DNA from: Xanthomonas translucens pv. cerealis
GTDB taxonomy: Bacteria > Pseudomonadota > Gammaproteobacteria > Xanthomonadales > Xanthomonadaceae
Assembly: GCF_006838285.1 (NCBI RefSeq)
Contig: NZ_CP038228.1
Coordinates: 1-64,000, forward strand
Direction: 5' to 3'
Length of the DNA: 64,000 nt
Positions 9,739 through 18,533 of this stretch are shown here, in pieces. The position numbers were made by a program, and so were the translations under genes. Below the pieces are notes generated by a model. That model saw nothing but the letters and a program-made list of their open reading frames with translations, had not been told where the DNA came from and did no database searches. The first letter of the stretch is position 1. Each line of letters opens with the position of its first letter.

Positions 9739-10806
9739 ATGCGTAGACCCACCATCAAAGACGTCGCCGAACGGGCGCGGGTGTCGCTGAAGACCGTGTC
9801 GCGGGTCATCAACAACGAACCGTCGGTGATGCAGGCCACGCGCGCGCGTGTGCTGCACGCTATCGCCGAGCTGGACTACGAACCGGATCCGTCGGCGCGC
9901 AACCTGCGCAGCGGCACCCCGTTCGTGATCGGGCTGGTGTACGACAACCCAAATCCGTACCACATCATCGGCGTGCAGAACGGCGTGCTGGCGGCGTGTC
10001 GCGAGACCGGCTTCGGCCTGCAGATCCATCCCTGCGATTCGACCTCGCCGATGCTGGCCGAGGAACTGGCCGAGTGGACCCAGCGTTCGCGCCTGGCCGG
10101 GCTGGTGTTGACCGCGCCGATGTCCGAGCGCGCCGAACTGGTCGCGGCGCTGACCGCGCGCGGGATCAAGACCGTGCGCATCATCGCCGCCACCGAGGAT
10201 CCGAAGGACGGCCCGTGCGTCTACGTCGACGACCGCGACGCCGCCTACGAGGTTACCGAGCACCTGATCCAGCTCGGCCACCAGCGCATCGGCTTCCTGT
10301 GGGGCGGCACTTCGCACCGTTCCAGCGGCGAGCGCTACGCCGGCTACGAGGCCGCGCTGAAGGACTACGGCATCACCCTGGACAAGCACCTGGTGGTGCC
10401 CGGCGACTACACCTTCGACGACGGCTTCCGCGGCGCGCGGCGGCTGCTGGCGCTGCGCGAGCCGCCGACCGCGATCTTCGGCTCCAACGACGAGATCGCC
10501 GCCGGCGTGCTGGCCGCGGCCAAGTCGGCGGGCATGAACGTGCCCTACGACCTGTCCATCGCCGGCTTCGAGGACAGCCCGTTCTCGCGCCAGTCGTGGC
10601 CGGCGCTGACCACCGCCAAGCAGGCCACCGAAGACATCGCGCGCCACGCCGCACGGCTGCTGATCAGCCAGCTGCGCAGCGACGCCTACGAAGAGCATCC
10701 GGCGCCGATGCACAACCAGGGCTTCGTGCCGCAGCTGGTGGTGCGCGGCTCCACCGCGCCGATGCAGCCGCATTCCCGCCGCCCTCCTTCCCCCGATCCG
10801 ACATGA
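9739..10806 (+). CDS. nagQ: LacI-family transcriptional regulator NagQ
   Basis: A protein of 355 residues from the ATG at 9739. Residues 1-60 are a LacI headpiece (TIKDVAERARVSLKTVSRVI, then DYEPDPSARNLRSG with the minor-groove hinge helix). The rest is a periplasmic-binding-protein-like effector domain (FVIGLVYDNPNPYHIIGVQ, LTAPMSE, GFLWGGTSHRSSGERYAGY, PTAIFGSNDEIAAGVL, IAGFEDSPFSRQSWPALTT). NagQ-type regulators repress GlcNAc genes in xanthomonads and Shewanella. The frame ends with TGA inside the ATG of nagB (ATGA), so the two genes are translationally coupled. Confidence 0.9.
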   Translation: MRRPTIKDVAERARVSLKTVSRVINNEPSVMQATRARVLHAIAELDYEPDPSARNLRSGTPFVIGLVYDNPNPYHIIGVQNGVLAACRETGFGLQIHPCDSTSPMLAEELAEWTQRSRLAGLVLTAPMSERAELVAALTARGIKTVRIIAATEDPKDGPCVYVDDRDAAYEVTEHLIQLGHQRIGFLWGGTSHRSSGERYAGYEAALKDYGITLDKHLVVPGDYTFDDGFRGARRLLALREPPTAIFGSNDEIAAGVLAAAKSAGMNVPYDLSIAGFEDSPFSRQSWPALTTAKQATEDIARHAARLLISQLRSDAYEEHPAPMHNQGFVPQLVVRGSTAPMQPHSRRPPSPDPT

Positions 10807-11843
10807 CCCTGCCCATGGCATTGCCCACCGAAACCGAAACCCTGATGTTCCGCGAAGCCGCGGAAACGGCTGACGTCGTCGCCGCGCAGTTCGCCCGCAA
10901 CCATGACGTGGTGAGCGCGCTGGCCGCTTCGCTGCGCGCCGATCCGCCGCCGTTCGTGGTTACCTGCGCGCGCGGCAGTTCCGACCATGCCGCGACCTAC
11001 GCCAAGTACCTGTTCGAGACCCAGCTCGGCGTGGTCACTGCCTCGGCCTCGCCGTCGGTGGGCTCGGTGTACGCCTCGCCGCTGCAGTTGCGCGGCGCGC
11101 TGTACGTGGTGATCTCGCAGTCCGGCAAGAGCCCGGACCTGCTGCGCAACGCCGAGGCCGCCAAGGCCGCCGGCGCGCGCGTGGTGGCGCTGGTCAACGT
11201 CGAGGATTCGCCGCTGGCGCAGCTGGCCGACACGGTGATCGCGCTCGGCGCCGGCCCGGAGAAGAGCGTGGCTGCGACCAAGAGCTACCTGGCGTCGCTG
11301 GCGGCGATCCTGCAGCTCGGCGCGCACTGGAAGAACGATGCGGCGCTGCTCGCCGCGCTCGACGCGCTGCCGCAGGCGCTGCGTGCCGCGTGGCAGGCCG
11401 ATTGGCGCCCGCTCACCGACGGCCTGGTCGATGCGCACAACCTGTTCGTGCTCGGCCGCGGCCTTGGCCTGGCCGCGGCGCAGGAGGCGGCGCTCAAGTT
11501 CAAGGAAACCTGCGGCCTGCATGCCGAGGCCTACAGCTCGGCGGAAGTGAGGCACGGGCCGATGGCGCTGGTCGGCCCCGGCTTCCCGGTGCTGGCCTTC
11601 GCCCAGCCGGACGACACCGGCGCCGGCACCCGCAGCCTGGCCGAGGAATTCCGCGGCCGCGGCGCGCAGGTATGGCTGGCCAGTGCCGACGGCGATCTGC
11701 CGCTGGTCGCCGCGCCGCACCCGGTGTGCGCGCCGCTGCTGACCATCCAGAGCTTCTACCGCGCGATCAACGCGCTGGCGCTGCGCCGCGGCTACAACCC
11801 GGACCTGCCGCCGCATCTGAACAAAGTGACGGAGACGGTGTAA
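10803..11843 (+). CDS. nagB: Glucosamine-6-phosphate deaminase, SIS-domain type (NagB-II)
   Basis: A protein of 346 residues starting at 10803 in an ATGA overlap with nagQ. It has two SIS domains: the first shows CARGSSDHAATYAKYLFE and VISQSGKSPDLLRNAEAA, the second shows LGRGLGLAAAQEAALKFKE and EAYSSAEVRHGPMALV. It ends NPDLPPHLNKVTETV, the usual end of the GlmS-like NagB-II group. These enzymes lack the glutaminase domain of GlmS and run the catabolic reaction GlcN-6-P to fructose-6-P and ammonia, replacing classical NagB. It overlaps nagA by one base (TAATG). Confidence 0.93.
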   Translation: MTLPMALPTETETLMFREAAETADVVAAQFARNHDVVSALAASLRADPPPFVVTCARGSSDHAATYAKYLFETQLGVVTASASPSVGSVYASPLQLRGALYVVISQSGKSPDLLRNAEAAKAAGARVVALVNVEDSPLAQLADTVIALGAGPEKSVAATKSYLASLAAILQLGAHWKNDAALLAALDALPQALRAAWQADWRPLTDGLVDAHNLFVLGRGLGLAAAQEAALKFKETCGLHAEAYSSAEVRHGPMALVGPGFPVLAFAQPDDTGAGTRSLAEEFRGRGAQVWLASADGDLPLVAAPHPVCAPLLTIQSFYRAINALALRRGYNPDLPPHLNKVTETV

Positions 11844-12988
11844 TGACGACGACGGCGCTGCGCAATGCGCGGGTGCTCGGCGAGGACGGCTTCCTCGATG
11901 GCGTGAGCGTGCTGCTGGACGGTAGGTGCATCGCCGCCGTGCTCGACGACGGCGACGCGCGCGCGGCTGCGGCAACGACGCAACTGGACCTGGGCGGCGG
12001 CACGCTGCTGCCGGGTTTCATCGACCTGCAGGTCAACGGCGGCGGCGGCGTACTGTTCAACAACAGCACCGACGTCGCCGCGCTGCGCCGCATCGGCCAG
12101 GCGCATCGCCGCTACGGCACCACCGGCTACCTGCCGACGCTGATCAGCGACGACCTGGAGGTGATGCGCGCGGCGATCGCCGCGACCCGCCAGGCCATCG
12201 CCGCAGGCGTGCCGGGCGTGCTCGGCATCCACCTGGAAGGGCCGTACCTGGCGCCGGCGCGCAAGGGCACCCACAACGTGGACAAGTTCCGCGTGCCCGA
12301 TGCCGCCGAACTGGCGCTGGCCACCTCGCTGGACAACGGCGTCACCCTGATCACGCTGGCGCCGGAACGGTTGCCGGCCGCGAGTATCCGCACCCTGGCG
12401 GGCGCCGGCGCGCGCGTGTTCGCCGGCCACACCGCCGGCAGCTACGACGAGATCCGCGCCGGCCTGGATGCGGGCGTGTGCGGCTTCACCCATCTGTACA
12501 ACGCGATGTCGCCGCTGCAGGGACGCGATCCCGGCGTGGTCGGCGCGGCGCTGGAAGACCGCGCTGCCTGGTGCGGCATCATCGTTGACGGCGTGCACGT
12601 GCACCCGGCCAGCCTGCGCGTGGCGCTGGCGGCCAAACCGCGCGGCACGCTGTTCCTGGTCACCGACGCGATGCCGATGGTCGGCGCCGACAGCCCCAGC
12701 TTCGACCTGTACGGCGAAACCATCACCGCGGTGGACGGCGTGGTGCGCAATGCCGCCGGCGCGCTGGCCGGTTCGGCGCTGGACATGGCCAGCGCGGTCC
12801 GCAACAGCGTGCAGTGGCTGGGCGTGAGCCTGGACGAAGCCGCGCGCATGGCCTCGCTGTATCCGGCGCAATGCCTGGGTCTGGACGATCGCTACGGCCG
12901 CATCGCACCCGGCTACCAGGCCGACCTGGTGCTGCTCGACGACGCGCTGCAAGTGCGGCAGACCTGGATCGCGGGGGCGGTGGAGTAG
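11843..12988 (+). CDS. nagA: N-acetylglucosamine-6-phosphate deacetylase
   Basis: A protein of 381 residues of the amidohydrolase superfamily. Visible blocks are LLPGFIDLQVNGGGG, LGIHLEGPYLAP with the metal-binding Glu, RKGTHN, FAGHTAGSYDEI and FTHLYNAMSPLQGRDPG with metal/substrate His residues, IVDGVHVHP, and LVTDAMP with the catalytic Asp. It converts GlcNAc-6-P to GlcN-6-P, the substrate of the adjacent NagB-II. It is the last gene of the nag cluster; a palindrome that could stop transcription lies about 35 bases downstream. Confidence 0.95.
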   Translation: MTTTALRNARVLGEDGFLDGVSVLLDGRCIAAVLDDGDARAAAATTQLDLGGGTLLPGFIDLQVNGGGGVLFNNSTDVAALRRIGQAHRRYGTTGYLPTLISDDLEVMRAAIAATRQAIAAGVPGVLGIHLEGPYLAPARKGTHNVDKFRVPDAAELALATSLDNGVTLITLAPERLPAASIRTLAGAGARVFAGHTAGSYDEIRAGLDAGVCGFTHLYNAMSPLQGRDPGVVGAALEDRAAWCGIIVDGVHVHPASLRVALAAKPRGTLFLVTDAMPMVGADSPSFDLYGETITAVDGVVRNAAGALAGSALDMASAVRNSVQWLGVSLDEAARMASLYPAQCLGLDDRYGRIAPGYQADLVLLDDALQVRQTWIAGAVE

Positions 12989-13023
12989 CCTGGATGCACC
13001 AAGCATATATCTTGAGTGCAGGC

Positions 13024-13050
13024 AAAAACTAATCCGCGCATGCGCGGATT
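13024..13050 (-). terminator. Palindromic terminator, best oriented for the minus strand
   Basis: AATCCGCGCA at 13031-13040 is followed immediately by its exact reverse complement TGCGCGGATT, a perfect 20-base palindrome. On the minus strand it is followed by AGTTTTTG, giving a Rho-independent terminator for the AT-rich genes at 13122-14426. It may also help end nagA transcription, though the plus strand has no U tract. Confidence 0.6.
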
Positions 13051-13121
13051 AAGTGGGCGTGGTTCCTGTGTAAGCCGCTAGATATGCAGGCGGATTGATT
13101 TTATAGTTGACTATGCGTTGG

Positions 13122-13532
13122 TCACGGCTGACCGACAGTCACAACACCGCAGTTGCCGATGCAGCCTGGCGATAGATCACCACCACCACCACCGTAACCG
13201 CCACGCGTCAAAGAGCCAGGAATGGGGTGTACACATGGTGTGCACGATTGGCAAACGATGGTTGTTTTTTCAGTGGAATCATCATTCCAGATTACTTTCG
13301 CAATAGATCTATTCTGCAATAAAGTAATGCCTTTGGGAATTCGATACATTCCTAGCAAGCCCAACATGCCAGCTTGACGTACTTCGGGAATATCAGATGC
13401 GCCGACCCCTTGCGCCGGAGCTACTTGATTATATGGTGCCTTTCTTGAGTCTATGCTAACGATTGCTGCTATTGCTGTAAGGCTTGCGGTCAACAGAAAG
13501 ATGGAAAGTCAAGTGCGCTTTGCAGTGTGCAT
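13122..13532 (-). pseudogene. Small exported Gly/Cys-rich protein of unknown function, with in-frame TGA at codon 8
   Basis: From an ATG at 13532, preceded by a plausible GGGG ribosome site, the frame reads MHTAKRT, then TGA (13509-13511), then LSIFLLTASLTAIAAIVS, which completes a normal secretory leader. The body contains SDIPEVRQAGMLGLLGMYR and KVIWNDDSTEKTTIV, and ends in a glycine-rich, four-cysteine tail (CQSCTPC, RGGYGGGGGDLSPGCIGNCG). Translation could otherwise begin at TTG 13493, giving 123 residues. Either a CGA-to-TGA type change has silenced the gene or a weak internal start is used. I do not recognise the family. Base composition is much more AT-rich than the neighbours. It lies 15 bases after the next gene and is probably cotranscribed with it. 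Confidence 0.5.
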
Positions 13533-13547
13533 ATCAAAATCCCCATT

Positions 13548-14426
13548 TTATCTAATTATGCGGTTAATGTAATCTATCTTTTTGTTTAGTTTATTTGTTG
13601 CGTCGTTCGGTAGTAAATAATTGCGAACCAATTGCTCATAATTGGAGCCGCAAGCACCGTTTAAGCAATACCCACCAACGATCGCAGATTCAGCTCCGCA
13701 TTCCGCACCCATTTGGCATGCAACGATGCCCCAGGCATATGCTGATATGGCATCGCCGGAAACCGGTTCAAATTCTCCAAGGTCCGATTCCTGTGGTTGT
13801 GAGAGTAACTCTCTGAGTTCGAATATTGCTTCGGGATCCTTGCTTTTTATGGATTCATTTATCAGTTCGGATATATTTTCTTTCGATTCGGCAGGGTATA
13901 TATTGCGCAATTTTATTTTTGCGGAAATATCTCCTGATGCGGCAGCTGCTTTCAGCCATTCTATCTGTGCTTCGAGTGGAATTATTGATCCCCCTTCGAT
14001 TAATGCACAGTCATCTGCAATGCGTTTTGCCGTTGCGTTCATGGCGCTTGCAGCATTGCCGGCCTGGGCAGCCATGGCTTTTATGCCGGATAAGAATTTC
14101 GTTGATGAAACACTTACCGGAAAGCATCGGCCATAAATTTTAGATAACTCGAACTGCGCTTTGGGATCCCCTTCGGTTGCTTTGTGTTTTATGCTTTCGA
14201 ATTTCAGGTAATATTCTGTGGAGCGCGATGCTTTGATTTGGTTGGCATTGCCTGAATCAAATTTATTTTTTTCTGTATTTTGGATGTCGGGTGAAATCTC
14301 TAGGTCAGCGCTCTTTTTGTCTGGATGGGTTTCATTGTTTATTTTTTTTAGGTGAAATGCGGAAAAATAGATTGCAGCAAAAAGAATAGAAATTCCCACT
14401 GCGACGGGAGTTAAGTATTTTTTCAT
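13548..14426 (-). CDS. Membrane-anchored protein of unknown function with Sel1/TPR-like helices
   Basis: A protein of 292 residues. It begins MKKYLTPVAVGISILFAAIYFS, a single N-terminal membrane anchor or uncleaved signal, followed by a charged linker. Several helical segments are spaced like Sel1/TPR units: HKATEGDPKAQFELSKIYG, IEWLKAAAASGDISAKIKL and SIKSKDPEAIFELRELL. A Cys-containing region follows (IVACQMGAECGAE, GGYCLNGACGSNYEQ). Its codon use is AT-rich (many AAA, ATT, GAT) in contrast to nagA and cca on either side, which suggests horizontal acquisition. The ATG at 14426 has AAGGGC upstream. Function is unknown; similar Sel1-like exported proteins occur scattered in xanthomonads. Confidence 0.75.
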   Translation of the reverse strand: MKKYLTPVAVGISILFAAIYFSAFHLKKINNETHPDKKSADLEISPDIQNTEKNKFDSGNANQIKASRSTEYYLKFESIKHKATEGDPKAQFELSKIYGRCFPVSVSSTKFLSGIKAMAAQAGNAASAMNATAKRIADDCALIEGGSIIPLEAQIEWLKAAAASGDISAKIKLRNIYPAESKENISELINESIKSKDPEAIFELRELLSQPQESDLGEFEPVSGDAISAYAWGIVACQMGAECGAESAIVGGYCLNGACGSNYEQLVRNYLLPNDATNKLNKKIDYINRIIR

Positions 14427-14599
14427 TTCAGCCCTTCGGAGTGGAATAAGAAGTGAAATTCAAACGCTGGCTATCGCTCGGATTTCAACGACTCCTTTTA
14501 ATGCCGTCTAGCGTATTGTGATGGAATTATCATGGTCAATGCGCCGCTTGGGCTTTATCGTTGAAAAAACGCCTTTATTCGCTTTTCTTCGCAATTACT

Positions 14600-15835
14600 T
14601 CAGTTTGCTGTCTTGCTGCGCGCTACAGCGATCGCGGCGATCCGCGCCTTCGCCAGCGCCTCGCCGATCTGCGGGCCGCTCAGGCCCTGCGCGGCCAGAT
14701 CGCGGGCGTTGACCGTCAGCGCCGCGGCGTGCAGGCGCTGCAGTGCGCGGCCTTGCGGGTAGTCGGCGTCTTCGCTGCCGAGGCGGCCGCGCTTGTCGGC
14801 TTCGCACACCAGCGCCAGCTGCGCGATGCGTTCGGGCTTGCGGAAGCCGTCGCAGCGCTGCAGTAGTTCGTGCACAGTGCGGTCGCGTAGTTCGGCCAGG
14901 CGATGCACGTTCAAGTGCTCGCGGCAGGCGATCTCGGCCAGCTGGCGGTGCTCCTGCGGCAGTTTCAGGCGTTCGCACAGCGCGCGCAGCGGGGCCACGC
15001 CGCGTTGTTCGTGCATCACGTGTCGCGGCCATTCCGCTTGCGGGGTCAGTGCCTTGCCCAGGTCGTGGGTCAGCGCGGCGAAGCCGATCAGCGCGTCGCC
15101 CGGCGCCAGCCGCGCGGCCATGTCGCTGACCAGTTCCTGGTGGAGGCCGGTATCGATCTCGGGATGGTAGTCGGCGCGCTGCGGCACGCCGTACAGCGCC
15201 TCCAGTTCCGGCAGCACGCTGCGCAGCGCGTCGGCGTCGTGCAGGGTGCGCAGGAACGCCGAGGGCTGTGCCGATGCGAGGCTGCGCCGCAGCTCCTGCC
15301 ACACGCGCTCGGGCACCAGCGTGTCCAGTTCGCCGCTGGCCGCCATCGCGCGCATCAGCGCCAGGGTTTCCGGCGCCACGCTGAAACCCAGCGGCGCCAG
15401 CCGCGCCATGAAGCGCGCTGCGCGCAGCACGCGCAGCGGGTCTTCGCCGAAGGCCGGGCCGATGTGGCGCAGTACGCGCCGTTCGATGTCGCGCACGCCG
15501 CCGTACGGATCGACGAGCGCGCCGCTGTCCTCGTCGCGGGCGATCGCGTTGATGGTGAAGTCGCGCCGCTGCAGATCTTCTTCCAGCGTCACCGACGGGT
15601 CGGCATCGACCACAAAGCCGTGGTAGCCGCGCCCGGACTTGCGCTCGGTGCGCGCCAGCGCGTATTCCTCGCCGCTGTGCGGGTGCAGGAAGACGGGAAA
15701 ATCGCGGCCGACCTGTTTATAGCCCAGGTCCAGCATTTGCTGCGGGGTGGCGCCGACCACGACCCAGTCGCGGTCGCCGGGCGGTTGTTCGAGCAGGCTG
15801 TCGCGGACGGCGCCGCCGACCAGGTAGGTCTTCAT
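14600..15835 (-). CDS. cca: Multifunctional CCA-adding tRNA nucleotidyltransferase
   Basis: A protein of 411 residues, the normal length of the proteobacterial class II enzyme with an HD domain. The head domain has [12 protein letters not shown] and [14 protein letters not shown] with the catalytic Asp-x-Asp pair. [32 protein letters not shown] and [15 protein letters not shown] follow. The C-terminal HD phosphohydrolase domain shows [16 protein letters not shown]. The enzyme builds and repairs the tRNA 3' CCA end and, with the HD domain, hydrolyses 2',3'-cyclic phosphate. Just upstream of its start are GGGACTC heptamers, and the lytic transglycosylase gene precedes it in the same orientation. 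Confidence 0.96.
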   Translation of the reverse strand: MKTYLVGGAVRDSLLEQPPGDRDWVVVGATPQQMLDLGYKQVGRDFPVFLHPHSGEEYALARTERKSGRGYHGFVVDADPSVTLEEDLQRRDFTINAIARDEDSGALVDPYGGVRDIERRVLRHIGPAFGEDPLRVLRAARFMARLAPLGFSVAPETLALMRAMAASGELDTLVPERVWQELRRSLASAQPSAFLRTLHDADALRSVLPELEALYGVPQRADYHPEIDTGLHQELVSDMAARLAPGDALIGFAALTHDLGKALTPQAEWPRHVMHEQRGVAPLRALCERLKLPQEHRQLAEIACREHLNVHRLAELRDRTVHELLQRCDGFRKPERIAQLALVCEADKRGRLGSEDADYPQGRALQRLHAAALTVNARDLAAQGLSGPQIGEALAKARIAAIAVARSKTAN

Positions 15836-15840
15836 CGTTC

Positions 15841-15868
15841 GGGACTCGGGACTCGGGACTCGGGACCC
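15841..15868. repeat. Tandem GGGACTC heptamers
   Basis: Three exact GGGACTC units and a fourth GGGACCC unit stand head to tail between the transglycosylase stop and the cca start. Such short heptamer runs are common between xanthomonad genes; no function is evident. Confidence 0.85.
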
Positions 15869-15923
15869 GGAAAAGCGGCTGCGTCGGCGCGGTGCTTTCC
15901 CTGCGCAACGAAACGGCAGGGAT

Positions 15924-17879
15924 TCATTGCGCGTTTCCGGTGCCTGCGCAGACGAATTTCTTGCGCGGCGCGTCCAGCGTGCCGAGCATGCGGTCGCTGA
16001 CCGGCAGCGCGTCGCCGTTGAGGCGCCAGTCGTAGATCACGCTGAAGGCGAGGATGCGTGCGACGTACTCGCGGGTTTCCTTGTAGCTGATGGTCTCGAT
16101 CCAGAAGTCGGCGTCGTGGCCGGGGCGCTGGGTCTGCCAGCGCGCCGCCGGGCCGGGGCCGGCGTTGTAGGCGGCGATGGTCAGGTAGGGCAGGCCGTAG
16201 GTGTTCAACAGCTGGCGCAGGTAGGCGGTGCCGATGGCGATGTTGGTGTCCGGGTCGTACAGGCTGGCGGCGCCGCCATAACCGGCCAGGCCGAGGTTCC
16301 TGGCCACGCTGGCGCCGGTGGCCGGCAACACCTGCATCAGGCCCATCGCATTGGCAGGCGAACGTGCGTTCGGATTGAAGATGCTCTCGGCGCGGATCTC
16401 GGCGGCGACCCAGGCCGGGTCGATCGCGTTCTTGCCCGCTTCGCGGCGGATCGTGGCGTCGTGGGACAGCGGGAAGCGCAGTGCATACAGGCGCTGTTCG
16501 TCGGGCAGCTTGCCGAGCGAGAACACCGCGCGGTCGAACCAGCCGTTGTCGCGCGCCACTTCCACCGCCATGCGCCGTTGGTTATCGTCGAAGCGGGTCA
16601 GCGCGTCGTTCCATTCGGCCACCGCCCAGGCCGCGCGGTCGATCTTGAACAGTTCCAGCGCTCGCACCAGCGCCGGATCGCGGGCCACCGCGGCCTGCGC
16701 CTGCGCGCTGTCGTTGGGTTCCCATGGGCACAGCGCGTAGGGCTGCTTGAGCCGGTCGGCGGCCATGAAGCCGTGGAAGGTGGCGGACTTGGCCGCCTCG
16801 CGGTACAGCCGCTGCGCCTCGCCGGCATTGCCGGTCTTCTCCGCCAGCCGCGCCTCGAAATACTGCCAGCGCGAATCGTTGCGCTGCGCCGGGGCCATCT
16901 TGCGGATCGCCGCCAGTGCCGCCGGCCAGTCGCCGCGCGCCATCGCTTCGCGCGTGCGCCATTCGTGCAGGCGTTCGTCGTAGGCGCTGTCGGGCACGGC
17001 GTTGAGCCGGCGCGCCGAATCCGGCCCGTATGAGGCCACCGTCCACAACGCGATCTGGTACAGCACTTCGCCGCGCTGCGCCTCGCTCAGCTGCAGCGCC
17101 TGGGCGAATAGCGGCAACTGCCGCTCGGCCGCGTCCGGATCGGTTTTCGCCACTTTCTCCAGGCCGTCCACCACTACCTTGCGGCTGCGCTCGGTCTTCG
17201 GCCAGGTCAGCGCGCGCATGTGCACGGCGTCCAGGAACGCCGCGTAGTCGTTGGCCAGGGCCAGTTCGACGGCGGGCAAACCGCGCGCGGCGCCGCGCAT
17301 CACCGCCGGCTGCTGCGCATCGGCCGCCGCTTCCACCCGCGCCCAGCGCAGCGTGTCGTTCATGCCGCCGCGCGCCTGCACCACCGCGAACACCGCATCG
17401 CACGCATCCGGCAGCGACTTGCCGCTGCTGCGCCACAGCGCCTGCGCCTCGTCGATCCATTGCGCATCGGCGCGGCCGGTGGCCTGGCGCGCGTTGAGCT
17501 GGGCGCAGCGCAGGCCGGCGTTGTCGGTGGGCTTCCAGTTGGCCAGCAGCGCCGGCCAATCCTGGCGCCGCGCCAGCGCCGGCAGCCACAGCGTGCGGAA
17601 GCTCTCGGCCACCGGTTGCCCGGCGTAGCGCTTGAGGAACTCCTGCGCCTGCGCATCGGAGACGCGGTCGATATTGCGCCGCAGGTTGGCGTATTCGAGC
17701 CAGCCGTACAGCGGGTGCTGCTTGAAGGCGGCCGCCTGCACGGGATCGAACTGGCCGCGCTCGGCGGCGTCGATCGCCGCGCGTAGCGCCGGACGCTGTG
17801 CGTCCAGGGTCTGGGCGAGGGCAGGGGCAGAGCCGCACAACGCGGCGGCGAGCAGCAGGACAGACGTGCGCAATTTCAT
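15924..17879 (-). CDS. slt: Soluble lytic murein transglycosylase (Slt70 type)
   Basis: A protein of 651 residues starting [23 protein letters not shown], a clear signal peptide, so a periplasmic enzyme. The N-terminal 450 residues are an alpha-helical superhelix rich in short repeats. The C-terminal catalytic domain has [20 protein letters not shown], with the catalytic Glu in RAES, then [35 protein letters not shown] and [14 protein letters not shown], the standard SLT motifs. It cleaves peptidoglycan between MurNAc and GlcNAc to leave 1,6-anhydroMurNAc. The longer open frame upstream to 18326 has no leader-like start and is not used. Confidence 0.95.
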   Translation of the reverse strand: MKLRTSVLLLAAALCGSAPALAQTLDAQRPALRAAIDAAERGQFDPVQAAAFKQHPLYGWLEYANLRRNIDRVSDAQAQEFLKRYAGQPVAESFRTLWLPALARRQDWPALLANWKPTDNAGLRCAQLNARQATGRADAQWIDEAQALWRSSGKSLPDACDAVFAVVQARGGMNDTLRWARVEAAADAQQPAVMRGAARGLPAVELALANDYAAFLDAVHMRALTWPKTERSRKVVVDGLEKVAKTDPDAAERQLPLFAQALQLSEAQRGEVLYQIALWTVASYGPDSARRLNAVPDSAYDERLHEWRTREAMARGDWPAALAAIRKMAPAQRNDSRWQYFEARLAEKTGNAGEAQRLYREAAKSATFHGFMAADRLKQPYALCPWEPNDSAQAQAAVARDPALVRALELFKIDRAAWAVAEWNDALTRFDDNQRRMAVEVARDNGWFDRAVFSLGKLPDEQRLYALRFPLSHDATIRREAGKNAIDPAWVAAEIRAESIFNPNARSPANAMGLMQVLPATGASVARNLGLAGYGGAASLYDPDTNIAIGTAYLRQLLNTYGLPYLTIAAYNAGPGPAARWQTQRPGHDADFWIETISYKETREYVARILAFSVIYDWRLNGDALPVSDRMLGTLDAPRKKFVCAGTGNAQ

Positions 17880-18533
17880 GCGCCGGACTATACCGAACGC
17901 CGATGAATCGACGTGGCAAGGGCTTGGCAGCCACGGCGACGCGAGCGCAGCGGGGCAAGGGCGTGCAGGGGGGGGGGGCTGCGCTGCGGCCCAGCGTAGC
18001 CTGCGCAGCGCTGCCGGGTGCGGCATGGGCGCTGATTGGATCCAGCATCCGCTGCGCTTGGCGCCGGCGCAGTGGCCGTTGCCATGCACTATGCGTGCCA
18101 CGCGCTTGGCGCTGTATCGAGCCGTGTCCGCCGCGCACTGTCGCAGGCCGTGATGCGCTGCCGCGACCGCGCGCACTGCGGCGATGCGTACCGCCATGTC
18201 GCCGCCAGCGTCCGTGCAGCGGCCATGCCGGCAAGCACACCGAGCACTGGATTTCCCGCACCTTGACAAACCGGTCGGCACGATCCGCATAGCGTTGTCT
18301 TGCGCCATGTCCCGGCAATGGTTCACTTGGCGTGCGCTGTCCTGCGCCGGCCGGGATCGGAATCCGGATGGGCTGTCGCCATGTCTACGAAATCGTCCAG
18401 TCGCTCCAGGACGGTCCGAATCGCAGTCCGATTGCTTGCTTAGGGTTTACGTTTTGTTTACAAAGTAAACCACGCCGTCGCGGTGCAGGGGGGCGCAGCG
18501 GCCGACCCACATCCTTTCTGGAGAGAGAGACGG
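17880..18533. other. Long divergent intergenic region with an 11-G tract
   Basis: The region separates the divergent slt and TonB-receptor genes. A run of 11 G residues occupies 17968-17978, about 90 bases upstream of slt. The second half turns AT-richer and holds the inverted-repeat site at 18444-18471 and a purine-rich ribosome site just before 18534. I see no credible gene here. Confidence 0.6.
18444..18471. promoter_or_regulatory. GTTTAC inverted-repeat operator ahead of the second TonB receptor
   Basis: GTTTAC (18456-18461), AAA, GTAAAC (18465-18470) is a perfect 6-3-6 dyad. A further GGTTTAC at 18444 pairs with GTAAACC at 18465, so three half-sites lie within 28 bases, 63 bases upstream of the receptor start. 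It is the only AT-rich block in this region and is likely a binding site for the receptor's regulator. Confidence 0.55.
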
